Assembly (NCBI GenBank): GCA_903813345.2
Contig: CAIIXF020000011.1
Coordinates: 31,178,166 to 31,242,165 of the forward strand
Source: Owenia fusiformis
Taxonomy: Eukaryota; Annelida; Polychaeta; Sabellida; Oweniidae
Reading direction: 5' to 3'
Length of the DNA stretch: 64,000 bases
Shown here: positions 23,311-35,400 of the stretch, piece by piece
Position numbering within the stretch: the first letter of the stretch is position 1
How the letters are laid out: every line of letters begins with the position of its first letter
Position numbers and translations under genes: made by a program
The notes under the pieces: model-generated
Seen by the model: only the letters and a program-made list of their open reading frames with translations
Databases searched by the model: none
Told to the model about the DNA's origin: nothing

Positions 23311-23979
23311 ATTTCAGGTTCAAGTTACAAGTACAATACAAGACGTACAAGTATTACAACATATATGAACTTTTAATATTGGAGATACAACAGTGGTATA
23401 TAGTGATCATCTACTTTAGTTTATATGGACTCTGGATGTTGTATTCTTAATGATTATTATTAGCTTATACGGACTCTAGATATTGCTTTATTAGTGATAA
23501 ATATTAGCTTATATGGACTTTTGAGTTGTGAGTTTTGAGAGAGATAATAATATCGTAGCATTTTAATCTTCATACTTGACATTTAATGTACATCTTTATT
23601 TGGGCTTATAAACGCCACAATATACTGTTTTATATTTATATTTAATTGTATATGTCTGTTTAATTCTTTAGGGACAATCGCACATTTAACGTGTGCCGTG
23701 TAACTCACCAAGTAAACACCGTTTACTAAACAGTGGGCCTATTATTAGCCACGCTACCACGTATATCCACAAAAATAGGCCAAACTGTTACAATATTATA
23801 TAAATCGACAATAGTCCAGAATACAATACCACACAATATAGTAATAGAATGACATAATACAATAAGATAAACCATGATACAATATATTTCATATTTGTTT
23901 GATATATAAACAATAGGTTGGTATAATAAATGTTAATTTTCTTGCAAATTCAATCACTGACAATACAACAATACTATAA

Positions 23980-24114
23980 GTTATTCAATGATTCGAGTAA
24001 AATACAGAAAATATTCTTCCCGAGAAGGTCGTATTTCACGATGCGCTAGCAGAGTGAAATACAGACCTTCAAGGGAAGAATATTTTCTGTATTTTACGAG
24101 AAATCATTGAATAA
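23980..24114. repeat. Long inverted repeat (foldback) around a short loop
   Basis: GTTATTCAATGATT at 23980 and AATCATTGAATAAC at 24101-24114 are exact inverses. The pairing continues inward through TAAAATACAGAAAATATTC with its inverse and through GGTC/GACC and GTATTTCAC/GTGAAATAC. The arms are about 60 bp, with only small mismatches. Confidence 0.85.
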
Positions 24115-24118
24115 CGTT

Positions 24119-24729
24119 TTTATTCCATGATTACTCAGATAAAACTCCCCTAAATCAAGTCCATTTCCTTGGCTTGGGACCGGAGAAACAGATCAACCTT
24201 CTCACCTCAAAGATATTTTACATCGAAATTTCTTTTCGGCCTTTCTTTTCGGCCTTGTTGTTTGCTTTTATTGTATTATAAGTTTGATTTCATTTATTTT
24301 TTCTTCAATTTCATCAGCTGGAAGTGCAGTGTAGCGAAACGTTTTTGCGACTTTCGTCTGCCATATTGGATTTTTACTAGTTCATGAAAACAATGTTCAT
24401 GCTTCATATTGATTTTTTGTTATATTTTGTTATATTTACCGATGCGTGTTTTATCCTAAAATTATAAAGTGTGATGATCACCGTATCATTTCCTGATATT
24501 CAAATCAGATATTTGTAGCAAAATGCAAATATTAGCATGCATTGATTTTTTCAGTAATAGTCATATCCTTGATGGAAATCTGGGGCGTTGGGATACTGGA
24601 CCGTATCCCAACGCTGACGTCATTTTCACTCTGTATCCAACGCTCAGTGGAATTTGCGTGTAAATACAGGATATATTTAAGTCACGTGGACCAATCAGAT
24701 TGCAGGGAATTTTACCATCATGGAATAAA
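24119..24729. mobile_element. Candidate MITE with 13-bp inverted ends and internal hairpin
   Basis: TTTATTCCATGAT (24119-24131) is inverted as ATCATGGAATAAA (24717-24729). Inside, GCGTTGGGATAC and GTATCCCAACGC form a 12-bp stem with a 6-nt loop (24585-24614), directly followed by TGACGTCA. No target duplication is clear, so the boundaries are tentative; the foldback at 23980-24114 may belong to the same element. Confidence 0.4.
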
Positions 24730-25015
24730 GAATAATATTTTGGGTGAATTCTGTTTTCATTTGCTGTCTTAGAATACAATACAGTAGTCCGGCAGCCAAA
24801 TGTGATGTAAAAAATTGACTATCTTGATTTATCTGATTGAGTTTTTTCTCTGCAGATTACATGTATGAATCGTAAGGGTCCCAGGGAGGCAATGTCATCG
24901 ATCTAGGTAATTGTGGCTACCTACATGGATGATATCACCTCCCTCTCTTCTAATGCAGTATTATGATAATTGTACCAATAATTACATGAATACTTAAGTA
25001 ATGTATATATATTTA

Positions 25016-26660
25016 CACTGTTGCTCATAAATATGGAATATTAAATTTGGCAGCTCAGAATTAAAAGTTTGGAGTAAGAGAACATTTATTTGGAGTTGGA
25101 TCAGACATTTATTTTCTAGGCAAATCATAACCACATATTTCAGCTACAAATCAGCATTTTTTTAGAGAAAAATATTAACATTTAAGTTTAGAAAATTACT
25201 GTTACTTAAACAGGGGTACGCTAAGAATTTTGGCATTTTCAAAATACCCCGATCCAAATCGTCCTGTAAAACAGAATAAACAAAATAATCATCTGGTCAT
25301 GAAGATTGAAGTATCCTCTATCCAATTATCGCACTAATATGTGTTATGTCCTCTTTGTGCTGCAATCAGAGCATCAACCCTACGGGACCAGCATTGGATG
25401 AAACATTGACCTTTCAAAGTGAAATAAGGCCCCATTCCTCAATCTGGGCAGTGCGTAACGTGTCTAAATTTTGAGGTGGGGGTCCAAGTCACGAATCTCA
25501 TTACCAAGGTCGTCCCACATTTGCTCTGCATTAGCCTGATTGGCTGACTTTTGTGCCCATGGTAGCTGGGCCACATTGCCTGCCCTGATGTAATCCAACA
25601 CGATGCCACTAGCATATGCAACAGCATGATCATTCTGCAGTTGAATGTTCCCCCAAAACACTCTGTTTACATGTGGTACTAAATGGAGGTCCAAAAGAGC
25701 AATTTACTCTGAAATTATGTTTGGGAATCACCAAGGGGGTGCAATTTCGGCAGTGCTGCTCCAAAAAACCTCTGTAATACTGCTCCAAACATAAATAGGG
25801 TTGCTTTTATGGACTGCCACATGAGTAAGTGTCCTTATTGTCTCTTTCCCCTGGTCTACAACAGAAACTAAAACAATTATCAACTTTGTGGAGGACAAAT
25901 CTTATTTCTTCACATGCTGTCATATGACACCAAAGATTAGGTCCAACGTTTTGGTGCTTTACAGCCCATTGAAGGCACCTTTCTTTGTTATGATCAGTCA
26001 GCTGTGGTCTCTTTAAAGGTCTCGTGGCCTTGCATCCGTTATAAAGAAATCACTGGTTGTCTATAGCTCTGGAACACGGGTTTTGAGGTGAGACAGCCAT
26101 TCATCTCGTAGACTACTGGTTGACTTAAAGCAATTTTGATGACATAAATGCAGCTGTTGGTGGTCTTTTCTTACATTTGTCTCTCTAGGGCTACTATTAC
26201 TGTGACCTGGAGTCATATTCCAGTGCCTTTGGTACCACTGCAAAATTTTAGAGACTGTTCCTGAAACACCCCTAGGGTCCTGGCAATGGCAGTTTGTTTC
26301 ATGCCAGAGAGCGCCATCCCTATGACCTGCCATGCTCTTTTTCTCTTATTCTATGGGGCATGCCTTCTAAAAACCCTTAAAACTCTAAATTAAGTTTTTA
26401 GAAAATGTGCACAATGATTACAACTAAGATTTGGACACCTCTTTCAAGTTACCAATATCATGATGTCATGGGGTCACCTGAGTTAATACAAGTTTAATCA
26501 ACCATAAATTTTTTAAGTTTTCATACCAATCAGTTTTATATGCAAAACTGATGAGGGAATGAGAACACATTACAAATTTTCATCAAAATGTTATAATTTT
26601 GTAGAAATTCCATCGAACAGTTCGAATCTATAAAATATTCCATATTTATGAGCAACAGTG
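25016..26660 (-). mobile_element. Degenerate Tc1/mariner transposon with perfect 27-bp inverted repeats
   Basis: The left end starts CACTGTTGCTCATAAATATG (25016-25042) and the right end is its exact inverse over 27 bp (26634-26660). TA flanks both sides (25014-25015 and 26661-26662). The 1645-bp interior carries a broken minus-strand transposase. Full-length structure with intact ends but a dead gene means it could still be mobilised only in trans. Confidence 0.92.
25440..26365 (-). pseudogene. Tc1-like transposase, multiply frameshifted
   Basis: Read on the minus strand from about 26362 (MPHRIREKE), the helix-turn-helix part is split over two frames. One frame gives IGMALSGMKQTAIARTLGV and another gives GTVSKILQWYQRHWN with SPRETNVRKDHQ, the typical Tc1 paired-like DNA-binding region. 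The catalytic part near 25464-25694 includes VFWGNIQLQNDHAVAYASG (second catalytic Asp region) and ANQANAEQMWDDLGNEIRD, matching the block before the third catalytic acid. There the usual Asp appears as Asn. Multiple frame breaks and stops make it non-functional. Confidence 0.85.
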
Positions 26661-26672
26661 TATATATATTGG

Positions 26673-27394
26673 TATATATAGGGATTATACTAATACCTTA
26701 AGTGACACTATGATTGAATGTAATGGGATCACACATATTATGGTATTCTAGACTCTGAGAATCAAACTTCTGTGTGAACATTCTAATGTTCTAGATCTTT
26801 AATGGCAGAATTAGAAATTGAGAGCAGCTTTGACAAAAACATGTACTTTTCAGTATATTTTTGTTAAATCATTCTTTGTAAAGTCATACATCTTAAGAAT
26901 TACAAAATATTATACATTGTTTGAGAAAATGTGAAAATTTTTTATTGTTTATTGGTTACTATATAAGCGGATTATATTTATATTACGTCATAGTTACCTG
27001 TATATATCTTAAACCAAAACTAAACAAATAAATTGTTTATTGGTTTCCATGACGTTTAATTAATTATATTAATATTACGTCATACTTACCTGTATACCTC
27101 TTGTTCTCATTTTTGAAAAATCTACTGAGGAATAAAGAAACATGTTTAGATTTTCAAACGTATTTTATTAGTTCTTCTTATTTTTACTTATATTTATATA
27201 TATTTGTATATATAGGGATTATACTAATACTTTAAGTGACACTATGAGTGAATGTAATGGGATCATACATATTATGGTATTCTAGACTCTGAGAATCAAA
27301 CTTCTGAGTGAACATTCTGAACTTCTAGATCCTTAATGGTACAATTAGAAATTGAGGACAACTTTGACAAAAACATGTCTTTTTCAGTATATTT
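26673..27394 (+). repeat. 187-bp direct repeat pair, 534 bp apart
   Basis: The segment 26673-26859 recurs at 27207-27394 with about 90 percent identity by eye (gggattatactaatac, ggtattctagactctgagaa, gacaaaaacatgt). Between the copies, two shorter repeats contain TTTATTGGTT and ATTACGTCAT.TTACCTGTAT. The first copy begins a few bases beyond the Tc1 element end. Confidence 0.8.
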
Positions 27395-28420
27395 ATCCCA
27401 TCGAACGAAGATCGGAGGGATATAGGGAACGCCTCCGTCCGTCTGTCCGTCCGTCCGTGGATGTATTTACATCTGTACGTCCGTCCGTCCGTCCGGGCGA
27501 TAACTCAAAATGCTCATTTTAAAATGGCAGCCATTTTAGTGCCGATTTTACAGTAATTTAGGTACTGCATATAAAACTGTAATAGCAATATGTTTTAAAT
27601 GTAAAAAAGTTATATAGGACATTGTTTCAGCTAGAATGTAAAAAAAGAAGAAATACATTTTTCAAGATGGCTGCCTTTACACGTCATTTTACATTTTTTA
27701 CTGTAAGTCAAAAAGTAGTGGAGCGATTTTGTTCATATTTGGTATGTGAATACTTTAAGCATGGCCCAATGTCTACTGACATTTTGGGTAGTAGGTGGCC
27801 ATTTTGAAAAATGGCCGCCATTTTTACGTGTGTTATTTTACATTTTTTACTATAACTCAAAAAGTAGTAGAGCGATTTTGTTCATATTTTATATGTGAAT
27901 ACTATAAGCATGGCACACTGTCTAATGACACTTTGGGTAGTAGGCGGCCATTTTGAAAATTGGCCACCATTTTTTACGTTTTTTACTATAACTCGAAAAG
28001 TAGTGAAGCGATTTTATTCATATTTGATATGTGACTACTTATGAGCCTTGCACACTGTCTCATGACACTTTGAGTAGTAGGTGGCCATTTAAAAAAATGG
28101 CTGTCATTTTAATATTTTTACTAAAACTCGAAAAGTATTGGAGCAATTTTGTTCATATTTGATATGTGAATACTTTAAGCATGACAAATGGCACATAAAA
28201 CTTTGGGGAGTAGTCGGCCATTTGGAAAAATGGCCACCATTTTTATGTGTGTTATTTTACATTTTTTTATTATAATTCAAAAAGTAATAGAGCGATTTTG
28301 TTCATATTTGATATGTGAATACTCGTAAGGATTGCATACTGTCTTATGACATTTTGGGTAGTAGGTGGCCATTTTAAAAAATGGCCAGCATTTACATGTA
28401 TGTGTGGCTATTTAAAAGCA
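27395..28420 (+). repeat. Element with (TCCG)n head and 135-149-bp YY1-like tandem units
   Basis: It starts TATCCCATCGAACGAAGATC and GGAGGGATA, followed by a (TCCG)n tract. About five tandem units then contain CTCAAAAAGTAGTGGAGCG, ATTTTGTTCATATTTGATAT and AAAATGGCCGCCATTTTT. Unit starts lie near 27721, 27870, 28006, 28141 and 28290. A clear right inverted end was not found. Confidence 0.7.
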
Positions 28421-28447
28421 TATTACTTCTTCTCTAATTAATCCCTA

Positions 28448-28660
28448 ATTGTAGCTAAAATTGTGATATCTCTAATTGTAGCTAAAATTATGATATCTCT
28501 AAGTGTAGCTAAAATTGTGATATTTCTAATTGTAGCTGAAATTGTGATATCTCTGATTATAGCTAAAATTGTGATATCTCTAAGTGTAGCTAAAATTGTG
28601 ATATCTCTGATTATAGCTTAAATTGTGATATTTCTAATTTTTACTAAAATGACCAAATCT
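28448..28660 (+). repeat. 27-bp minisatellite
   Basis: About eight copies of a unit with words AATTGTAGCTAAAATTGTGA and TATCTCT, with small differences (agtg, att, gatta). It abuts the preceding array. Confidence 0.85.
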
Positions 28661-31600
28661 GGTTAAAATACATAGTTTATCATATATTTCATGCAAGGGT
28701 TATTCATATCAGCATTTTATGCAAGGGTTTAATCCTAATCTTCTAATCCTTATCCCATCAACCCAGAGGTATGTTGGTCCAGGGAATAATTAAAATCATA
28801 ATCATTTAGATAATTAGAGTGAACAGTTGCTTGTACAGATCAATCAACATTTACGATATGATGAGATGTCTGACCAGGATATCTCTTGATTGATAATACC
28901 TAATTCTGCACTGTTTCTCTTGTTGGACTTTTTGACTTTTTCATTTAATTTATTTTCTTTGTAATTTATAAACAAGGCATAGTTCAGTAATGAATGGTAT
29001 AAGATAGTAAGTTACATTTGAAATCAAACAAACCAATCAAACAAACCAATAAAATTATAATAAAAATATACCAAAATGATAGAGGTACTGACATTGAGTT
29101 TTATATCTACAATATAGATATCTGAATATCATTTTTGTATTGTTTTTTTTTCTTTATAGTTTTAGTGGCTTGTTTTTATTTTTGCAATTGCTACCCCATT
29201 GTGGTATTTCAACTGAATAGTAGATGCGTCAAAATCCTTAAAGTTGTATGTTTTCCTTAATGATTTAATAGAAAAGACCATTTCGAATTCAAAACAGCAA
29301 ATTTTCATATGAAACAAATGTAAAACCAGCTTTTGTACTTGTTTATTGTTTTATATGTTTACACATTTGCTCTCATTCTTCTCACCAAGCTTAAAATTTT
29401 GATACAGATATGCTATTTTTTACAATTTCTCTGTAAAATTTGAATGAACCATCTGAGTTTTTGATATTTTTGTATTATTTAGAGTGTGTGCTTTCTACCC
29501 ATGTACTTTATTTCTCTCCAAATCCACTGTATTCACTCTAATTTGCATTTTAAAACCTCATCGGCTTAGCAAATTTCTACTAAAAACTCACCTATATTTC
29601 AAACTAGCAGGTCATGTGCACCTAGCACAGGTGAAATAAATGACGTGTTTTCTCCTAACCTTCTCTTAGTTGAAATAATGGAAGCACTTCCAACACTCGT
29701 TCAAACTATGTCTTTTAAAACTAGGGACACTTTCTTGTTGGGTTGATTGGTTCTGTGTGTTTTCATCATTTTTTCAAGGTTGAATTTTTAAGGATTATAT
29801 TTGGGAGAAAATATGACATGGTTTCGTTTAGTGTTATGAAATTGTTATCCAGGTAAAATACCAAAAGGAATTTGACATTTTTCTGACCCAGACGAAACCG
29901 TCTATTTAACGAATGTAGTCAAAATTTGTAATATTTCAAAAAGCAAGATCTTTTGATAGCTCATTTGCAGTTAATAGCGTAATATTACTGTAAACAAGAA
30001 TCTAGATGTTCCCTGGCCAAAATATTTTCTGAAACTTCGTCTTTTGGCACTCTGTTTCTCTTGAATATTGGATAGAATCTCTGACTTTCGCACATTTTTG
30101 TACACTTAAACATGTCAGCTTCATGCCTTTTGAAATTGTTCCTCTGTAATTTCTCTCTATTGTGCATTATTCTTCAAATAAAGCTTGACATATTTACAAA
30201 GTTTCTTGTACTTTCTTGCTCAGGTTTGCTAATCATATGTCTGGGCAATTATATATTCGTCCCGGCCCACACCCACCTGCAAATTAGAAAAACTTTCTCA
30301 ATAAATCTCTACCTGGAGAATTTTCTAATATTCCTAAGTTGTTCTGCATACTTGTATGTGATTCAAACTCCCATTCCTCTGAAATGTCTTAAATATTTAA
30401 CAGTCATCTTCCAGCATTAAATCAAGTGGGCTTGGCACCCATATGAGATTAACAGACCCACCCACTTGATCCATTTGCACCCACTTGAAAATGAGAAAAA
30501 TAATTTGAGCATTTACTGCCTGAATTGTGAAAATGAGAATTTTCCAGAAAAAATCTTGATGAGAACGCTGTTTTATGTTTGTTAAAAAATGCATTTACTT
30601 TTACAAACATTTACATGTTATTTTTACAGATATACAAATTACAGAAATTGTCTAAATTATATGCTGATTGATTTTATATCACTTGGAAAACATAGAAAAA
30701 AATACACAAAGTGGCATCATAACACAGGTAGAATATAACTAGAAACTATCTTAGTTGCTAAAATTGTAATAAAGAAAAGTCAAAAGCTCCATGAATCATT
30801 AATGATAATAGATAATAGGCAATATATTTTCTTTACTTTTCTTAGTTTCAAAGCAGTGAATACAGTGTGCTGGTATGTTATACATGTACTGTACTGTATG
30901 TTAATAAATATCTCAATATATCTTATCTACATGTACATAACCACAACATTCTCTTACATGGATGAAATAGTTGCCTACGTAAAATTCCAGCAACACACCT
31001 TTTGATTTCCTGTACAATATTCCAAATGCATCTCTTATTTAGGCTAGGATTAGATTACTATCTGATTCTTGTATTTTTATGTTGATATTAAAGGGACGCA
31101 GCTTTTTCTTTTGTTTTCTTCAGATTCATGCAATGAGGCACTGGAATTTTATATTTCTGTAAAAAATTCTCTCTTGACTTTTTTCATCTTTGAAGTTGAG
31201 AATTAGAACAAGATTATGAGATTACTCTAGCCTTATGTATATTGTACAATCATCAAAAAATATCAAGAATTTCCCACATTGGTGTCAGTGGTTGTGCATT
31301 CTGTAAATGTTAATCGCATAGCTTAAGGAAATCTTATATTCTAAATGCTGCACACTTCGGTGCATTTTTAACTCGATAATTTATTTGCCAGTTTCTGAAA
31401 ACTCTGATCAAATAAATGGAATTGATTTTATTAAAATCTTATTAGGTTGATTTGTTAGTATCCAGGTATATGTTTCTCCATAGAAACTGGAGCCTAGTAG
31501 TCTGTTAGACCCTTGGAAACCTGGTTATCCCCTAGGTTACCATAGCAACCCCCCTTGGTTACCGTAGCGACCTATGGCCTACCCTGATAACACCCAGTAT

Positions 31601-32293
31601 AACCCCACTATGAAGTGAGACCGCACTTGAAGCAGTTACACCAATCAACACTTTGGTTTGAATTTGTACAAGTTATAAAATAAGGACACAACAACATAAC
31701 ATAACATGATTAAGGAATGTTCATCAAACTGAAATCCAAGCAAAATTTGTAGCTTTATTTTACTGAGAACCATTTTCTCATTTAGCTACCCAAGCTCATT
31801 TTTTGCACACAGTCTGATGCAAAGTTGCAAGAAAATTTAGATTAGCCCATGTTAAAATATGTAGTCATTGTCTTATTCAAAGATTCATTAGGGGCTCTGC
31901 AAATGGTTGTTCATGCTTCTGCTGATATACCTTTTATCAGGTGTGTAATTAGCTGCAAAGAATTACAGCATGTTGCATGGTGGGATATTACATTGCATTA
32001 TGGTCCTTTCACAATTTGGCATCAAATTGTGGAGATTGGGCGGCATAAAGATTGGTAGGAGTTGATTTTCACGGTCCATATGTTCAATTTCCTTCAACGA
32101 TTATTGGATTGATGTGGGATGCTACATGATGATCAAGAAAGGGATCTACTCCAAAATATTAAATCACCAACAAAATTCATTCAGGTTAAAATCTTGAGTT
32201 AAATATTGAAGGAAAAACAGGCTTTAATTAGATAAATACATGATTAGTGACAAGAAAAGGAGTTTTGATCATATGATTTTTTACTGTTTTTAT
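28661..32293. other. Intergenic, no gene recognised
   Basis: AT-rich sequence. The longest open frame (30112-30420, + strand, 102 codons) is Leu/Ile/Phe-rich and matches nothing I know. The X-box-like pair at 31535-31572 is the only notable short motif. Confidence 0.4.
31535..31572. promoter_or_regulatory. Two adjacent X-box-like (RFX) palindromes
   Basis: GGTTACCATAGCAACC (31535-31550) is a near-perfect RFX X-box (GTTRCCATRGYAAC). A second, GGTTACCGTAGCGACC (31557-31572), is a two-mismatch variant 6 bp downstream. There is no gene start nearby on either strand. Confidence 0.4.
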
Positions 32294-32440
32294 ATCATCA
32301 CCACAAATGTTAACACATTGTTTCTAGTTTCCAACTTTTTTATGGACAGGGTTTGTCAGTCGCCATTTGACATTCGGTGTTTGATTGTCAGTGTCTGTAA
32401 CAAATGGCAGGCTGTGACATTTTGCATGTTAATGCCTTGA
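32294..32440 (+). repeat. Dispersed ATGTCACCAC repeat family, copy 2
   Basis: It starts ATCATCACCAC and ends GGCTGTGACATTTTGCATG and ATGCCTTG. It shares GTAACAAATGGCAGG with the copy at 48597-48740. Confidence 0.55.
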
Positions 32441-35400
32441 TTTTCTTTTATCACAAAGACAAACAATTTAATTCAAAAAGTGGCTCTGGTCAGTTTTGGC
32501 TAAATAAAATAAAAACTACAATTTTATTTTATTATATATTAGTAAGTAAGTTCATAAAAATAATACTAAAACTAACACTATTGCTAAGAAGATATTTGAG
32601 ATTGAAATGATTGGATATGAACACAGGCGCATTACTCATCAAAGGCAACTAATTGAGCCCCAGCTAAGTCTGTTCTGCTACTTTCTGACACCCCCAGCTC
32701 ATCAAAAACCAAATTATGATCCTGTCTGACATTTCCACTGGGATATATCTTCTCCAAAAGATTTTCTAGTTGCCACGAAAATTTACTGATTTTCTCAAAA
32801 TAGTTTGAATAAAGTGTCTAATATTTTTGCATATTTATGTAATATCTGATGTGGTCTTTATGTATGTTTATTTAAAATAGTAATTGTTCCTCTTGTTTTT
32901 CTTTATTTTGTGTTTAAAAACTTGACCTTTGTGATTTTTCTCCCCATGGTATGCCCCCTGTAGTCATATCAGATATAAAGGTGAAAAGTTGTTCCAGTAT
33001 TTCATATATTAGGATTAGATGTTTCGGATTCTGAACCATGGACTGAAATAGTTGCAATGAACCTTTGAATAAGTCACATATTGAAGCAAAATTTAGAATC
33101 AATTAAATAATATATTTTATTGCTTAAATGAAGCATGGTATGATGATGTGATGAATGTGATATTATATGACTTGGGAACATATGCCTGATATGCATGGTA
33201 TGGCATGGTATCTACATACAAATACATCTTGAGCTTGGTCTTAAATTAATTGTTAATTTAAATGAACTAGAATATAGTACATCATATCACATCAAAACTA
33301 ATTTTTGAAATTTAAGATCAGGGGCCTCAGTTGAATTTCAGTCAAGACAAATCGGTAACAGCGAGAGGCTGAAAATAGGTTTTTTCAAGTCTAGTTATAA
33401 TACAAATCATAATTTTATCAATCACATTCCTATCTTTTAACTTTTGTATCTGATTTTAGATGTTCTGGTATGACATGAATTTCCAAGATTTAAGTATGAA
33501 ACACACAGGTGATTTTGGCAAGTTGATAAATCACTTACATGGGTACTATATTTATAAACATAGTTACACATCAGATCCGCAATCAATCATGTTTTAATTT
33601 CAATCATGATATTATACGACATACTTAACCTGCACGCCCAGATATTTTTACCGCTAATGTTGTTCTGCAAAATTGCTTTGCTTGTTTGTAGCTAATTAGA
33701 CCATCAACCCTTTTTGGAAATGTTTACAAGCATTTTTGAGGCTGAAACGATTTTCAATTCACTTCAGTCACTATGATAATACTTGTTTAATATACAATAT
33801 AGTAACTGAGTGCATATCTTGCGGTGTAACAGAAATGCTAAAAAATATTATACTTCTAAGAAATTGATTTTGAGATTTTATTGATATCTTATATATTTTA
33901 TTAATATCTTATATAAACATGAATCAGATCATTTTTATCCAGCCTGAATGCTTTTGTCTGTCTGTCCGTCTGTGCATCTCTCTGTCTTTTTGTACATTTG
34001 TTACACATTTTGAATCTTCTAACTAAATTAACATCTAAAGTGTTTCTACATTTAAGGCTTCCCATTGGTCTATTGGTGTCATCACAAAACAAAAGCTTGC
34101 TTGCCTTGTTAAAATTTGGCAACAATTTTTGGGGTTTCAAAAAATTGTGGTAAAAATAAGTGATACATGTACTAATTATGTCATTATTGGTTTACATATA
34201 TATGGTATCCAATTTTGTGAAACATAAACACATGTGAGATCAGTAAGTAAAAAGTACAGTTATTGATGAACTTTATTTCGTTTGTATGGGATAACAATAG
34301 ACACACCTGTACACAGTCTTCTCCAATGAGATTCCAGTAAGCTTTTTTCAATCATCACTATATTTTTGTGTCTCAATCAATTTTTTCTGCACCCAATAAG
34401 CTTCATGTTGAAAGAATTGCATATTAATAGGAATTTAGACATCTAGAGGTATGACTGTTAAAACTGTTGACAACTATTTTTCAAAATGAAAAAGAGATCA
34501 ACTAGATCTCAAGAACACCAGCCTATGTCAAATACAAAAAATCACAAGTCAGCATCTGCAACATTTTTTACCGATTTTTCCAGTTTCTGTAGAATCCACC
34601 TGTCTTCAAATGAGACGTGTATGTTAAATCATGGCATGCCTGGACCTAGCAGTTAGTATTCATAAAACATATCAAATTGGACTGAGTTTCTATTTGGAAA
34701 ATTTACTTCAATACTAAAGTTGAAAATTTTCATATTTTTGAATATAATTGAAACTTTATACTTTATGCTTGTAAAATAAATAAATAGATTGTTTGCTCTG
34801 TTTAATGTGTTTTTCCCTTTTTAAATGTTGATGTCAGATTTTATCTACAGGGTGTCCACCTGTTACACCTGGCTTTGCATTCTGAGACAAAACACTTTCA
34901 CTGGCGCTAACTCATTTATAATGAACAAGATGAGTGACCCATCCAAAAAAACATTAACAAACAAAGACAAATCAAAATAATGATCCACAGCAATGATATT
35001 TATTCAATTCTCCGCAGTCAGTGATTTCAAGAAATCTGCATGTGACAACTGAATAATTCATGCATTTGAGTAGAAGACTGAATCTGACCGTAACCATATT
35101 TTTACCTCCCTTCACGAATGTACTTGAATTTTTTATATCACCTACTAATCCGTGTTTTGTAAGATTGAAGGGGTGGTATTACATGGACCTGCTGGGTGCC
35201 TGTTGATAAGTGGCTTGGAAAAACAATGTTTAACAAATGGCACTTGTAAATTAATATTTGTTTTCTTATCGAACATAAGTTGATTTTCTGGATCAATAAT
35301 TACTAATTTTCATCAGAATCCTTCAACACCAGGGAACGCAGTTGTCTATTAAGAAATAGCGTCAGTGTTCTCCCTGGGATTTGTATTTCTCAAATGGGTA

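Larger units (their letters stand above)
21184..23792 (+). mobile_element. Solo-LTR-like element (TGTAAC...GTTACA) with internal 90-bp tandem repeats
   Basis: It begins TGTAACGG and ends CTGTTACA, LTR-type TG...CA ends. It is flanked by ATAT on both sides (21180-21183 and 23793-23796), within a longer shared TACAATATT word. A core-promoter-like stretch near 21630-21655 has TGACGTCAT (CRE type) followed by CTATATAA, as expected for the U3/R part of an LTR. From about 22450 to 23310 there are about ten tandem units of 89-105 bp with GAGGATCCAGGAGATAG and TAGTTTGACTTGGATTATTT. No gag-pol is present. At 2.6 kb it is long for a solo LTR, so a non-autonomous LTR-type element is an alternative. Confidence 0.55.

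Noticed and set aside
28448-28660. Regular 27-bp repeats as a CRISPR-like array
   Set aside because: There are no unique spacers and the organism is an animal; it is a minisatellite.
30112-30420. 102-codon plus-strand frame rich in Leu/Ile/Phe
   Set aside because: Hydrophobic composition follows from AT-rich DNA. No family resemblance, no splice or promoter context.
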